Assembly (NCBI RefSeq): GCF_014645515.1
Contig: NZ_BMLW01000004.1
Coordinates: 186,001 to 250,000, forward strand
DNA length: 64,000 nt
Origin: Oceanobacillus neutriphilus
GTDB taxonomy: Bacteria > Bacillota > Bacilli > Bacillales > Amphibacillaceae
Direction: 5' to 3'
The first letter of the stretch is position 1, and each line of letters opens with the position of its first letter. This document shows, piece by piece, positions 33,558-47,623 of this stretch. A program made the position numbers and the translations under genes. Under the pieces are notes generated by a model that did not search any database, was not told where the DNA came from, and saw only the letters and a program-made list of their open reading frames with translations.

Positions 33558-34922
33558 TTATTCAAACTCATTCTGCCCAGGAACAAATAGCTTCACATCG
33601 TCTATTACCGCAGAACCTTCATAATAATTAATATGAGGTATACCTAACAGAAAATAATCTGGATAAGCAGAATCCTCCGGCCATTGTTCAACAGAATAGT
33701 TTCCATGAGGGCCTTCAAAGGTCAGTGTAGAATTAAATTCCCCGTTATATTCTTCAGGTGTATTATTATAATGCCAAATTGGTCTTCCATCTTCAATAAA
33801 ATCTCTTTCATATCTAAATGTTTGCTGACCAACATGCTTGAAGTTGCCTGACATCTCCATTACATAGCTGTTATCTGTACGTTCTATTGCGAATGTATAA
33901 GATTCTTCCGGCATGAGCTCAGGCTGTATTTCTGCATTAGAAATAATAGAGTATTCTGTATCATCATCATAGAATGAACCACATTCTGTTTCAAACATAA
34001 ACGAATTATAGCCAATAGATTCATCTCTAAATGTATCGCCCGCAAAAAAGATTCCATTAATTGCATTATTGGAACTTTGCTCGTCCGCCTGGCTGTATAA
34101 TTCTCCAGTTTGCGGATTACAAACAGCATAACCACTATTCCATGAAGAACTAACATTATATGCATCCATTCCTACTTTACGGTGATTATGGATAAAAATA
34201 TTATTATGTGGAGCCGGATTTTCATAATCCATAATGGACAAGAAATAATATCCATTTTCTTGCGTAACATCCCCGAAGTTCGTATTCAGATGACTGGATT
34301 CCCCTGAGAAATCTCCCTGACGCTTCCAAGGGAAATTCGATTTTCTCTCATCGATTGTATACCCATTGTGTTTGTCATCATAATCAAAGGATCCATCTCG
34401 CTTCCCTCCAAAATCTATGCCTTTCAGGGTATATTCTACACGATATTCAGATGGAAGTGCTTCTGTTGAACGAATAATCAAACCAGAATCAAAGCTGGTA
34501 GTCAGTTCAGCAGCTTGTTGATTATCCTGACTCACATTTGTAAAAGAAGCCTCTGTATCGGGATGACCATCTTTATCATAATCCCGCACTGCAAACTCGG
34601 CTGTCAGCCATCCATCTTCACCAAAGCTAGCCCGCTTCCTCAATAAATCAAAGCTTTCCAACTGCTTCTCAAAATCAGTTCCACCTTGAATTTGAAAAAA
34701 TTCTCCATCATCATCTAAATGATCTACATGCCAAGGACTGTTATCTCCATAACTGTCTATTTCCCATGGTATCTCATCAAATGATAATACATCTCGAAAA
34801 TCTTCATGGTACATCAACTTCCATCCATCTTCCTCTTCTGCAGCTGCAATTTTGATATCTATAAAAGTGAAACCCAGCAAAAATACCAACCCTATAAAGA
34901 AAATCTTTCGTTTATGAATCAT
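33558..34922 (-). CDS. Secreted protein of unknown function, probable beta-sandwich
   Basis: A 454-residue exported protein. Residues 4-28 form a signal peptide with a cut likely after AAA; no lipobox, LPXTG or anchor is seen. It is rich in aromatic and acidic residues, with only two cysteines (C268 and C314), which could form one disulfide. D114-Y-D-K-D-G-H-P-D122 resembles a calcium-binding DxDxDG loop. The end, with IPHINYYEGSAVIDDVKLFV, resembles jelly-roll, lectin or glycoside-hydrolase-16-like folds. I do not recognise the family. Its place after the EIIC gene and before a UTRA regulator suggests it prepares or binds an extracellular carbohydrate for that PTS. Confidence 0.8.
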   Translation of the reverse strand: MIHKRKIFFIGLVFLLGFTFIDIKIAAAEEEDGWKLMYHEDFRDVLSFDEIPWEIDSYGDNSPWHVDHLDDDGEFFQIQGGTDFEKQLESFDLLRKRASFGEDGWLTAEFAVRDYDKDGHPDTEASFTNVSQDNQQAAELTTSFDSGLIIRSTEALPSEYRVEYTLKGIDFGGKRDGSFDYDDKHNGYTIDERKSNFPWKRQGDFSGESSHLNTNFGDVTQENGYYFLSIMDYENPAPHNNIFIHNHRKVGMDAYNVSSSWNSGYAVCNPQTGELYSQADEQSSNNAINGIFFAGDTFRDESIGYNSFMFETECGSFYDDDTEYSIISNAEIQPELMPEESYTFAIERTDNSYVMEMSGNFKHVGQQTFRYERDFIEDGRPIWHYNNTPEEYNGEFNSTLTFEGPHGNYSVEQWPEDSAYPDYFLLGIPHINYYEGSAVIDDVKLFVPGQNEFE

Positions 34923-35017
34923 GTATGTTGCTCCTCCTTAAAAAAGTTTTTATCTATTATAAAGAAGCGCATTCAGTCAAAGGTTAACTCTGTATATTCA
35001 AATCAAATTGAGCTTAT

Positions 35018-36370
35018 CTATTCAATAGATGCCTGCTTCTTCTTATAAAAAATACTTAATAGGACTAATGCAATCACTGCTAATATAAATCCTGGAATCG
35101 GTATTTTCAAAGTAAAGAACAATTTGATTAGTGCCAGGACAATGATGCCATCTGGAACCAGGAAGGCCAGACCTTCTACTCCATAAACATCTAACCCAAA
35201 TAAAGGATAGAAAAGCGCAACTGGTATTGTCAGGATAATACCATAAACAAATCCAGATACCATCGCTCCTCTTCTGCCTCCCAAGGCATTCCCAAATATA
35301 CCTGCAATACCTCCTGTAAAGAATCCACCAATAATTGATGGAAGAGGAACAATTGTGCCAAATAGAATGGAAACAAACATGCCAATGACCATACCTATAA
35401 TGGAAAAGATGAACCCTAACATCAGCGCGTTCGGTGCATATGGAAAGAAAATTGGCACATCCAGAGCAGGCTTGGCTCCAGGAACAAGCTTTAAGGCAAT
35501 TCCTCTGAAAGCGGGAACAATTTCACCAAGAAACATTCTGACACCTTGTAATAGAACAAGTACTCCCGCAGCAAATCCCAGGGCATTTAGTGTGCTAAAC
35601 ACAAGGTAGTTCTGTCCGTCAGATAATGGATTTACTACTTCTGGACCCGCAAATAAAGCAGTAATAATATAAATCACAAACATAACAACGGATACGGAAA
35701 CGGCAGTATCTTTAAAAAAGCTTAATTTCTCCGGCATTTTAATCGATTCACTATCATGTGCTTTATCCCCTACCGCCTTCCCAACCAAAGCAGATAACAC
35801 GACTCCAGTAGTTGTCAGATGCCCATAGGCTACTTTATCGTTACCTGTAATTTTCCGGACAATGGGTTGTGCGATTGCTGGCAATAACACTAATGTCATT
35901 CCATGAATCAATGAGCCAAAAATAATTCCATTTGTTTCAGATACACCTAAATCATAGAAACCCCAAGCCAGAGCCCCCGCCAAGATCCACATCATATGAC
36001 CAGTTAGAAAAATATACTTAAAAGGTGTCAAACGAGCCAACAAAACATTTGTTAAAAAACCAAATAATAAAATAAAAGATGTCATTCTTCCAATGGCTGC
36101 TACAGAGTCAACCAATGCTGCTACAATGGCTTCATCTACTGGAACAACTCCTTTTAAATTAAATGCTTCTTCAAACATGGCTGCAAAAGGAGCTAAATTT
36201 GAAACGATTAATGATGAGCCTGCCCCTAAAATGAGTATACCTAAAATCGTTTTTATCGTGCCTTTTACAACTTCTGTAACTTCTTTCCGTTGCAATAATA
36301 AACCGAGCAATGCTACAAGACCTAGAGTAATGGCCGGTACTGTTAAAATTTCCGCTATTGCCCTTAACAT
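35018..36370 (-). CDS. PTS ascorbate-type EIIC (UlaA/SgaT family)
   Basis: A 450-residue membrane protein with about 11 helices; the MLRAIAEILTVPAITLGLVALLGLLLQRK start and HMMWILAGALAWGFYD segment are typical of UlaA-like EIIC. It is the channel of a split PTS whose EIIA (37469-37921) and EIIB (36432-36707) are in the same operon. Known UlaABC systems import ascorbate. Here none of the other Ula enzymes (UlaDEFG) is present, and a SIS-domain protein takes their place, so the sugar is probably not ascorbate. The start follows GGAGG by nine bases. Confidence 0.9.
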   Translation of the reverse strand: MLRAIAEILTVPAITLGLVALLGLLLQRKEVTEVVKGTIKTILGILILGAGSSLIVSNLAPFAAMFEEAFNLKGVVPVDEAIVAALVDSVAAIGRMTSFILLFGFLTNVLLARLTPFKYIFLTGHMMWILAGALAWGFYDLGVSETNGIIFGSLIHGMTLVLLPAIAQPIVRKITGNDKVAYGHLTTTGVVLSALVGKAVGDKAHDSESIKMPEKLSFFKDTAVSVSVVMFVIYIITALFAGPEVVNPLSDGQNYLVFSTLNALGFAAGVLVLLQGVRMFLGEIVPAFRGIALKLVPGAKPALDVPIFFPYAPNALMLGFIFSIIGMVIGMFVSILFGTIVPLPSIIGGFFTGGIAGIFGNALGGRRGAMVSGFVYGIILTIPVALFYPLFGLDVYGVEGLAFLVPDGIIVLALIKLFFTLKIPIPGFILAVIALVLLSIFYKKKQASIE

Positions 36371-36431
36371 TTTTTGACCTCCTTATATTGGCAAATCAGT
36401 TATTTCAGCATCGTTTAAAAATGAACTCCCC

Positions 36432-36707
36432 TTACTCTTTTTGATTTAAATAACTAAGTAGTTTTTTCTCTATTTCATCATCGTCTGTTAGGTTGTGAAT
36501 ATATATTTTATCTATCTCTACTCCTTCCAGCGCTGATTCTAAATCCGCTGAAGCCATTATTAAATCTGCTGTTCTTCCTTTCGCCGATCCAGCGTCAAGT
36601 GCACTTACTTCTGCTTTTATCCCTTCTTTTGCCAATATATCGTCAACTGTCATTTTAAGCATTAAACTCGTTCCAAATCCCATTCCACATACTGTAATAA
36701 TTTCCAT
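36432..36707 (-). CDS. PTS EIIB subunit (lactose/ascorbate type)
   Basis: A 91-residue phosphocarrier. Cys7 in TVCGMGFGTSLMLK is the phosphorylated residue in the P-loop typical of EIIB of the ascorbate/galactitol/lactose superfamily. It passes phosphate from EIIA to the sugar at EIIC. The ATG at 36705-36707 lies eight bases after GGAGG; the earlier ATG at 36720-36722 is inside the ribosome site. It sits between the SIS protein and EIIC genes. Confidence 0.88.
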   Translation of the reverse strand: MEIITVCGMGFGTSLMLKMTVDDILAKEGIKAEVSALDAGSAKGRTADLIMASADLESALEGVEIDKIYIHNLTDDDEIEKKLLSYLNQKE

Positions 36708-36730
36708 TATGAATCCCTCCATTTATAGAT

Positions 36731-37465
36731 TTATAAGCAAGTTAACCGATTCCGGTACTTTTCTATATGCTGTCTATTTATTTGATCACCTTGATCTAAA
36801 TTGGAACTGACATATACAGGAGGCGCCTCTCCACTTTTGACAAGATTATCAATTGCTTGGACTACAACACTTTGCAGGATAGTAAAACCAATAATTGATG
36901 ATGTAGGCCCGAATTTTGCTTCCAATCCATGAACTTCCATAATGGCATCTCCGGCATCGCCATGATTATCCAGTACGACGTCAGCTAATTGATAGAGCTT
37001 TTTACCGTCTTTATGTCTGGATTCCACTTCTTCTGTGAATGCCATTGATGTTAATACAATGACTTTCATTCCTCTTTCTTTGGCTTCTAAAGCCATTTCA
37101 ATCGGGGTGGCGTTTCTTCCAGACGTAGATACAATTAACATGACATCTTGTGATGCTACATTTTCGTTATTAAGTATCACCTTGGCCAGCCCTTCCTGTC
37201 TTTCTGAAAAAGTGCTTAACGGAGCTGAAGGGGCCAACGATAACGGCGGTGATAAAATTGCATTAACCGGAACTAAACCTCCCGCACGATAAAATAGTTC
37301 CATTGCGTACATCTGTGAATGACCACAACCAAATACGTGTAATACCCCATTATCTTTTATCGATGTTTCAATAATTTTAGCTGCCTCCAAAATATTCTTT
37401 TCTTCTTTCTGTGAAACTTCTTTTAAGATATCTTCTACTTTTGAAAAAAATTGTTTGTATAACAT
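36731..37465 (-). CDS. SIS-domain phosphosugar-binding protein (UPF0309 type)
   Basis: A 244-residue protein with one SIS fold. GVLHVFGCGHSQMYAMELFYRAGGL and LIVSTSGRNATPIEMALEAK are the sugar-phosphate binding loops. UPF0309/YfeU-type proteins are annotated as sugar isomerases or phosphosugar etherases or deaminases, few with proven activity. Here it lies between the EIIA and EIIB genes of a split PTS, so the likely substrate is the imported phosphosugar. Its start lies three bases after the EIIA stop. Confidence 0.87.
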   Translation of the reverse strand: MLYKQFFSKVEDILKEVSQKEEKNILEAAKIIETSIKDNGVLHVFGCGHSQMYAMELFYRAGGLVPVNAILSPPLSLAPSAPLSTFSERQEGLAKVILNNENVASQDVMLIVSTSGRNATPIEMALEAKERGMKVIVLTSMAFTEEVESRHKDGKKLYQLADVVLDNHGDAGDAIMEVHGLEAKFGPTSSIIGFTILQSVVVQAIDNLVKSGEAPPVYVSSNLDQGDQINRQHIEKYRNRLTCL

Positions 37466-37468
37466 AGA

Positions 37469-37921
37469 CTACTCCTCCAATTTCTTTTTAATCATTTCTA
37501 ATACTTTATTTGCATCTGTTGCCGTTCTGATTCTCTCGATTAGTCGACTATCCTTCAATATTTTCATCAATTCCGCCATTAATTGCAGATGAGAATCATG
37601 ATCTACAGCCCCCAGAGCAAATAATAAATCAACCGGGTCTTTATCACCTGCTCCAAATTCAACAGGCTTTTCAAGTGTAAGTAAACTTAAACAAATTTCG
37701 TTCACATTTCCTTCGGGTCGTGCATGAAATAACGCAATACCCGGGGCGATTACAATGTAAGGACCAAACTCGTGAACAGACTCTATCATATCCGCAATAT
37801 ACTCTTTTTTAATAGATTGATTATCCAATAGCGGTCCCCCGGCTTTTTTTGCTGCTTCCCTCCAATCGACAGCGCTTTCATTTAATAGAATCGTATTTTG
37901 GCTTAACGCTTGATAAATCAT
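37469..37921 (-). CDS. PTS EIIA subunit (mannitol/fructose/ascorbate type)
   Basis: A 150-residue phosphocarrier of the PTS_EIIA_2 family (UlaC-like). His66 in ALFHARPEG is the phospho-acceptor; GPYIVIAPGIAL and FGAGDKDPVDLLFALGA are the surrounding family motifs. It takes phosphate from HPr and gives it to EIIB. It is the first gene of the EIIA-SIS-EIIB-EIIC(-secreted protein-GntR) unit. Its upstream region holds a 32-bp palindrome and a 16-bp palindrome sharing the half-site ATTGGTTAT. Confidence 0.9.
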   Translation of the reverse strand: MIYQALSQNTILLNESAVDWREAAKKAGGPLLDNQSIKKEYIADMIESVHEFGPYIVIAPGIALFHARPEGNVNEICLSLLTLEKPVEFGAGDKDPVDLLFALGAVDHDSHLQLMAELMKILKDSRLIERIRTATDANKVLEMIKKKLEE

Positions 37922-37960
37922 CTTTTCCCTCCTTTCTTATATAAAGTATAGAAATTTCAT

Positions 37961-38074
37961 CCAAATTGGTTATGTTGACATAACCAATTTGGATATTTAT
38001 AAAAGGTCTTCTAAATTTCTAGTAGACCTTTATCCTTATAAGCTATATCATTATCGCTATTGGTTATAACCAAT
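37961..38074 (-). promoter_or_regulatory. Twin palindromic operators upstream of the EIIA gene
   Basis: Site one has perfect 14-base arms (37961-37974 and 37979-37992) around TTGA, containing ATTGGTTAT-TTGA-type halves. Site two, ATTGGTTATAACCAAT (38059-38074), is a perfect 16-bp palindrome. A third small dyad, AAAGGTCT/AGACCTTT, lies between (38002-38009 and 38024-38031). The shared half-site suggests one regulator, probably the UTRA protein at 32620-33336. Site two overlaps a plausible minus-strand -35 box. No gene was seen in 37922-38284 beyond these and the terminator at 38224-38269. Confidence 0.72.
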
Positions 38075-38223
38075 TTAAATATATTCTAATTGAAACCGCT
38101 TTATTTGTAAACCCTTATTTTTCATTTTATTGAGATTACTCCCCAGAAACACATGTAACTTTTGATTCGTTCGTATATCACAAAAATGGTGATTGCTATA
38201 ATGACAATACTTTTCAGCAAAAA

Positions 38224-38269
38224 TACAGTTTCTCTTTATACTATCATTCCTGAACAAAGAGAAACTGTA
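38224..38269 (-). terminator. Terminator of panE
   Basis: Perfect 14-base arms (38224-38237 and 38256-38269) just beyond the panE stop, with a minus-strand TTTTTGCTG tail. Confidence 0.85.
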
Positions 38270-38284
38270 CACACCATCTATATA

Positions 38285-39148
38285 CTAACCCTTCATCTCA
38301 CTTGCCAAAAGCAGACTGTAAACCGTATCCAAACAAGGTGTATCAAGGTCATGCTCTTTACTTTTCGCATATAAAAAACCTTGAATATAATCTACTTCCA
38401 TTGCCTGGTCATTTATCATATCATAATACATACTTGTTCCCATCTGAGAAGGATACCCGGCATAGATCTGCATAATTTCCTCTGTTATCTTTTCCTGGAA
38501 ATATACACCCTCTGCAGCAGCAATTTCAACTCCTTCTTGAATTAACTTTTTACACAGGTTCTGTACTTTTTCCTCCTGCAAAATAAGCGCCGTATTTCTG
38601 CTGAGCGCTGTTACGGAGTTAATCGCGACATTAACAATTAATTTATACCAGATCTCATTCTGATAATTGGCTCGTAATTGGATATCAAGATTAGTTGCTG
38701 CAACCACTTCTGTTAATTTTTTGGTTACTGTATTCTCCGGTAAAATCAAGATTCGATCACGAAAATGCGTGACAACATTTCCTTTCTTTTGCCCGCTAAT
38801 ATAAACAACAGCTTGATATACATCACCTGGTATTTGGAATTTATCCAGCTGTCCATAGCCATTCTGACAAAGAATACAAACTGTACTTTCATGCGTCAGC
38901 TTATCCAAATATGGCATAATCCCTTCCAATTGTGTTCCTTTCACCGTGATGAATAAATAGTCAAAAACCGTATCCACTTCAAAAATGGCTTCTACAGGAA
39001 AAGTGGTATTTTCTGGTTTATCTACTCGTTCAATACACACATCTCCTTCTTTTCTGCCTATAAAAGTCACATGATATCCGCTGTTTTGCAAGGATTCTCC
39101 GATGACAGAACCGACTGCACCGGGTCCAATAACTCCAAATTTATACAT
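38285..39148 (-). CDS. panE: Ketopantoate reductase (PanE/ApbA family)
   Basis: A 287-residue NADPH-dependent enzyme that reduces 2-dehydropantoate to pantoate in pantothenate synthesis. The N-terminal GVIGPGAVGSVIGESL is a Rossmann GxGxxG-type motif. The C-terminal domain contains the conserved YKLIVNVAINSVTAL segment, whose Lys is catalytic in E. coli PanE. It is divergent from panBCD and shares the intergenic region with the panB promoter, which supports the PanE assignment over general 2-ketoacid reductases. The ATG follows GGTGGAG. Confidence 0.9.
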   Translation of the reverse strand: MYKFGVIGPGAVGSVIGESLQNSGYHVTFIGRKEGDVCIERVDKPENTTFPVEAIFEVDTVFDYLFITVKGTQLEGIMPYLDKLTHESTVCILCQNGYGQLDKFQIPGDVYQAVVYISGQKKGNVVTHFRDRILILPENTVTKKLTEVVAATNLDIQLRANYQNEIWYKLIVNVAINSVTALSRNTALILQEEKVQNLCKKLIQEGVEIAAAEGVYFQEKITEEIMQIYAGYPSQMGTSMYYDMINDQAMEVDYIQGFLYAKSKEHDLDTPCLDTVYSLLLASEMKG

Positions 39149-39189
39149 TTCTGCTTCTCCACCTTTTTCCTCAAGCTAATAACTTGCCA

Positions 39190-39218
39190 TTGTGAATCTA
39201 TACAGATAATTTTATAAT
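39190..39218 (+). promoter_or_regulatory. SigA promoter of panBCD
   Basis: TTGTGA (39190-39195), 17-base spacer, TATAAT (39213-39218), 35 bases before the panB start. Confidence 0.7.
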
Positions 39219-39252
39219 AAGAAGAAGAATAAAAATAGTAGGTGATTTAGAA

Positions 39253-41298
<2,046 letters not shown>

Positions 41299-41319
41299 GT
41301 TAAAAAAAACAAAGTAAAT

Positions 41320-41358
41320 AAAACGTGCTGCATTGTGATATGGTATGCAGCACGTTTT
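41320..41358. terminator. Bidirectional terminator between panD and the beta-glucoside PTS
   Basis: Perfect 14-base arms (41320-41333 and 41345-41358) with eight T on the plus side and an A-rich opposite flank, between convergent genes. Confidence 0.9.
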
Positions 41359-41384
41359 TTTTACTTAAATTTATTATCGCTAAA

Positions 41385-44768
<3,384 letters not shown>

Positions 44769-44965
44769 TTAGAAGTCTCCAGCAAAGTAAATAGACCGGG
44801 AAAGATGAATCAAACTTTTACAAATTGCCATTTTTATAGCATGCACGATTGATTCCATAACATACCGGCTTTATCCGCTTTCAAAACACCATAAATCATT
44901 TAACTATACGGATGTTTCCAAGTGAACTTCTTTATAGTTCTAAGATAATAGCAAGCACACAAAAA

Positions 44966-45013
44966 GACCATTTAGTTTTTTTAACTGAAAATCGATAAAA
45001 AAACTAAATGGTC
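44966..45013 (-). terminator. Terminator of the PRD-type regulator gene
   Basis: Perfect 17-base arms (44966-44982 and 44997-45013), right after the regulator stop. It separates the regulator from bglA, so bglAP has its own promoter in 44730-44965; no clear boxes were seen there apart from a weak cre-like TTTATCCGCTTTCA at 44871-44884. Confidence 0.88.
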
Positions 45014-45017
45014 TCTA

Positions 45018-46922
45018 TTAATCAAATATCTTCTTGAAATCTTGGTAATCCTTAACCCTTCCTAATTGGTTACTCTGATTTGGCTCCATTAAAAAACGGA
45101 TACATTGATAGTAGGAACGGGATAAAGCATAATCATCTTTATAGTAGAACGAGATAACAATGGTATGAATTGTTTTATTCCTGTAAGTTATACTCTTTGG
45201 CAATTTACCAATGATAATCCTTGACTGGCCCGGCCGCTCTTCCATAAAAGAAATATATGCTGTTTTCGTATCATTGGGTATAAAATGATTATCCATCATC
45301 ACTCCATTATCCAGCATTTTCTCATATCCGGATTGCTCGAGAAGATAATGTACATAGTCATCGAACTCCTTCAGACTTTCAGGAATCTGAAGGAAGTGAT
45401 CCTGCCCAACAGCTATACTTTCCATCTCTCTCAGTCTTTTCATTTTAGACTGATTTAAGTAATCATCCAGAAGCGATTGTAAAAAACTCTGCTCCGTTTT
45501 CCCAAACAAGGACTGAATGAAAATAATATTTCGGCTATGACTTACATGAATTTGCTCGGTTGTTAAAATCACATCCACATCATTTAAAAATAAGCCATCT
45601 TTTTCTTCAAATAAATAAGTCGGTATTGCATTGACAATCTGGACAGAGGACCCCATTAGACGCACAATTTCAGAGACAATCCAATTCACAAGTGCTGTAT
45701 GTTCATCTGAAATAAGTAATAGCTTTAAGGGCGGCTCTTCTGTTTCCAATAAGTTGCCCAGGAAAAGCGTAATATAAGCCAGTTCTGCGTCCGAGTATGT
45801 CATTTCCATATCCTGCAAGAATGGCTGACAAAAAGCTACAATGCTGGCCGACATCGGAAACATTCGATTAATTTGCCGTTTATTAAAATTAGTATAGTCA
45901 TGACCATTTTTTGCCCGTTGATTTAATTGATTAATATAGAACAGAAAATTATTCTCGAAGTCAGGATACTTTATGAGATCGACCTGAAAGAACTCTTTTA
46001 CTACATGAGTGAATAGCGATACAATTTTCTGGTCTGCTGCATCCCAATTCTCATTTGTGTAAGGATAAAGATGGTTTTGTTCCATGATAAATTGTTGTAT
46101 ATAGGTCAAATCTGCATTTGTAAAAGCTGTCGTCGCCATCCCCGATTTCAATTGCTCCTCTAACCGTTTCATCATAGGCGAAAGCGGCACATCTGTTTGA
46201 TTATCTGCAAAATGATACCCTAACTGATTCCGAATGGCAGTTATTAAAAGACCGGCACTTACCAATCCAAATGCCTTTCCAGAAATGATAAACTGATATT
46301 TCACGATAGCTTTTTTTAACATCTTATTCATTTGAGAATATATTTCAAATATACAAAAATCCATTTCTGGAAATACATATTGTAACGTCTTCTCCAAATT
46401 TAATCCTTGAAGGACCATCTTAGCCAAAAAGTAACGGATCCCCTCTTCATTTCCTTCAAATTTCAGACCCTTCGTACTGGAAACAATAAAACGGGTACCG
46501 GACATTCTGTTAATGATTTTCTTAATCTCCGTTACATCCAGGTTAATCGTTGATTTGGAGACATAGAGCCTGTCGGCAAGCTCTTCCATACTTACATAAT
46601 CTGATTCAAAGCAAAGCATCCCCATAATTGTATAAATCCTGTCCCAAATGACATGATTCTCTATATTGTTTTTATCCACAAATATTGGATTTACTAATAA
46701 CTTTTTAATTGTTTCTTCTTCCTCATGCTCTATATAACATTGACTCTTCTTTGTAATGTGTACCTGCGCTCCTGTTTCAGAAAGAAGGAGATTTATATTT
46801 TCCAGTTCCATCCGGATGGTGCGAATAGAAACCTGCAGCATGTCAGCGAGCAGATCAAGCTTTATCGGCATATTGGTATACAGAATATAGGACAAGATAA
46901 TTTTTTGTCGTTTATTGAACAT
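45018..46922 (-). CDS. PRD-type transcriptional regulator, LicR-like, degenerate phospho-sites
   Basis: A 634-residue protein with LicR/MtlR architecture: two helix-turn-helix domains (about 1-170, with LLADMLQVSIRTIRMELENI and LADRLYVSKSTINLDVTEI), two PRD-like domains (about 185-395), an EIIB-like and an EIIA-like domain. Read by eye, the histidines and cysteine used in phosphorylation are gone: PRD2 has AYITLFLG where LxLH is usual, the first PRD lacks His at both sites, the EIIB loop is LLLISDEHTAL, and the EIIA loop is HFIPND rather than IPH. It probably regulates bglAP but would not respond to PTS phosphorylation in the usual way. Confidence 0.8.
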   Translation of the reverse strand: MFNKRQKIILSYILYTNMPIKLDLLADMLQVSIRTIRMELENINLLLSETGAQVHITKKSQCYIEHEEEETIKKLLVNPIFVDKNNIENHVIWDRIYTIMGMLCFESDYVSMEELADRLYVSKSTINLDVTEIKKIINRMSGTRFIVSSTKGLKFEGNEEGIRYFLAKMVLQGLNLEKTLQYVFPEMDFCIFEIYSQMNKMLKKAIVKYQFIISGKAFGLVSAGLLITAIRNQLGYHFADNQTDVPLSPMMKRLEEQLKSGMATTAFTNADLTYIQQFIMEQNHLYPYTNENWDAADQKIVSLFTHVVKEFFQVDLIKYPDFENNFLFYINQLNQRAKNGHDYTNFNKRQINRMFPMSASIVAFCQPFLQDMEMTYSDAELAYITLFLGNLLETEEPPLKLLLISDEHTALVNWIVSEIVRLMGSSVQIVNAIPTYLFEEKDGLFLNDVDVILTTEQIHVSHSRNIIFIQSLFGKTEQSFLQSLLDDYLNQSKMKRLREMESIAVGQDHFLQIPESLKEFDDYVHYLLEQSGYEKMLDNGVMMDNHFIPNDTKTAYISFMEERPGQSRIIIGKLPKSITYRNKTIHTIVISFYYKDDYALSRSYYQCIRFLMEPNQSNQLGRVKDYQDFKKIFD

Positions 46923-47186
46923 CCCCTAACCCTTCTTTCCTTTCTGCTTTTAAAATAATATAGCCTTATTATACTCCTTCTATAACTTTTCATCTGTTAT
47001 CAAGCCTATGATATATACACAGAACTCCCAGGCTGTTCATTTCATAAAGCTGTTAACAGCATACAAAAACTACACAAATTAGTCATTTAATTTTCCTTTA
47101 TGGACAGCAATTATATAGTAAAATAGAAGTGATTTCACATGAGAAAGAGTGCATTTCATTCATTCTAAGCTAAAGTTGGTGTTGAA

Positions 47187-47561
47187 ATGAAAAAGGCATT
47201 ATTAATCAGCTGCGGATCCCTGTCGCTTGGCCTGGGAATAATCGGTATTATTTTACCGCTGTTACCAACGACGCCATTTTTGTTATTGTCTGCAGCATGC
47301 TACGCGAAAAGCTCCGAAAGATTATACAATTGGCTGCTAGAAAATAAATATTTTGGTTCTTATATTAAAAATTATCGTGCAGGAAAAGGGATTCCGTTAA
47401 AAGTAAAAATTACTGCTGTATCCGTTCTATGGCTTTCCTTATCATTTACCATCTTTTTTGTGATTCCGCTGGTTGCCGTGAAGCTTATGCTTGCAGTGAT
47501 TGGATCCTACTTTACATGGTTTATCCTGAAACAAAAAACACTTAAGAAGCATGCTTTCTAA
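47187..47561 (+). CDS. DUF454/YbaN family inner-membrane protein
   Basis: A 124-residue protein with two or three helices. LPLLPTTPFLLLSAACYAKSSERLYNWLLENKYFG is the YbaN/DUF454 signature. No biochemical role is known for the family. It lies ahead of a DUF2269 gene with a 62-base gap, so the two may be co-transcribed. The ribosome site is weak. Confidence 0.85.
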   Translation: MKKALLISCGSLSLGLGIIGIILPLLPTTPFLLLSAACYAKSSERLYNWLLENKYFGSYIKNYRAGKGIPLKVKITAVSVLWLSLSFTIFFVIPLVAVKLMLAVIGSYFTWFILKQKTLKKHAF

Positions 47562-47623
47562 CTATGGCCTCTTTATTGCCATAAACGAACGCATGCTATT
47601 TGATTTTGAAGGAAGGCTAAAAC

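Noticed and set aside
34923..35017. Terminator between EIIC and the secreted protein gene
   Set aside because: No convincing stem and T-tail were seen, so read-through into the secreted protein gene remains possible; not listed as a feature.
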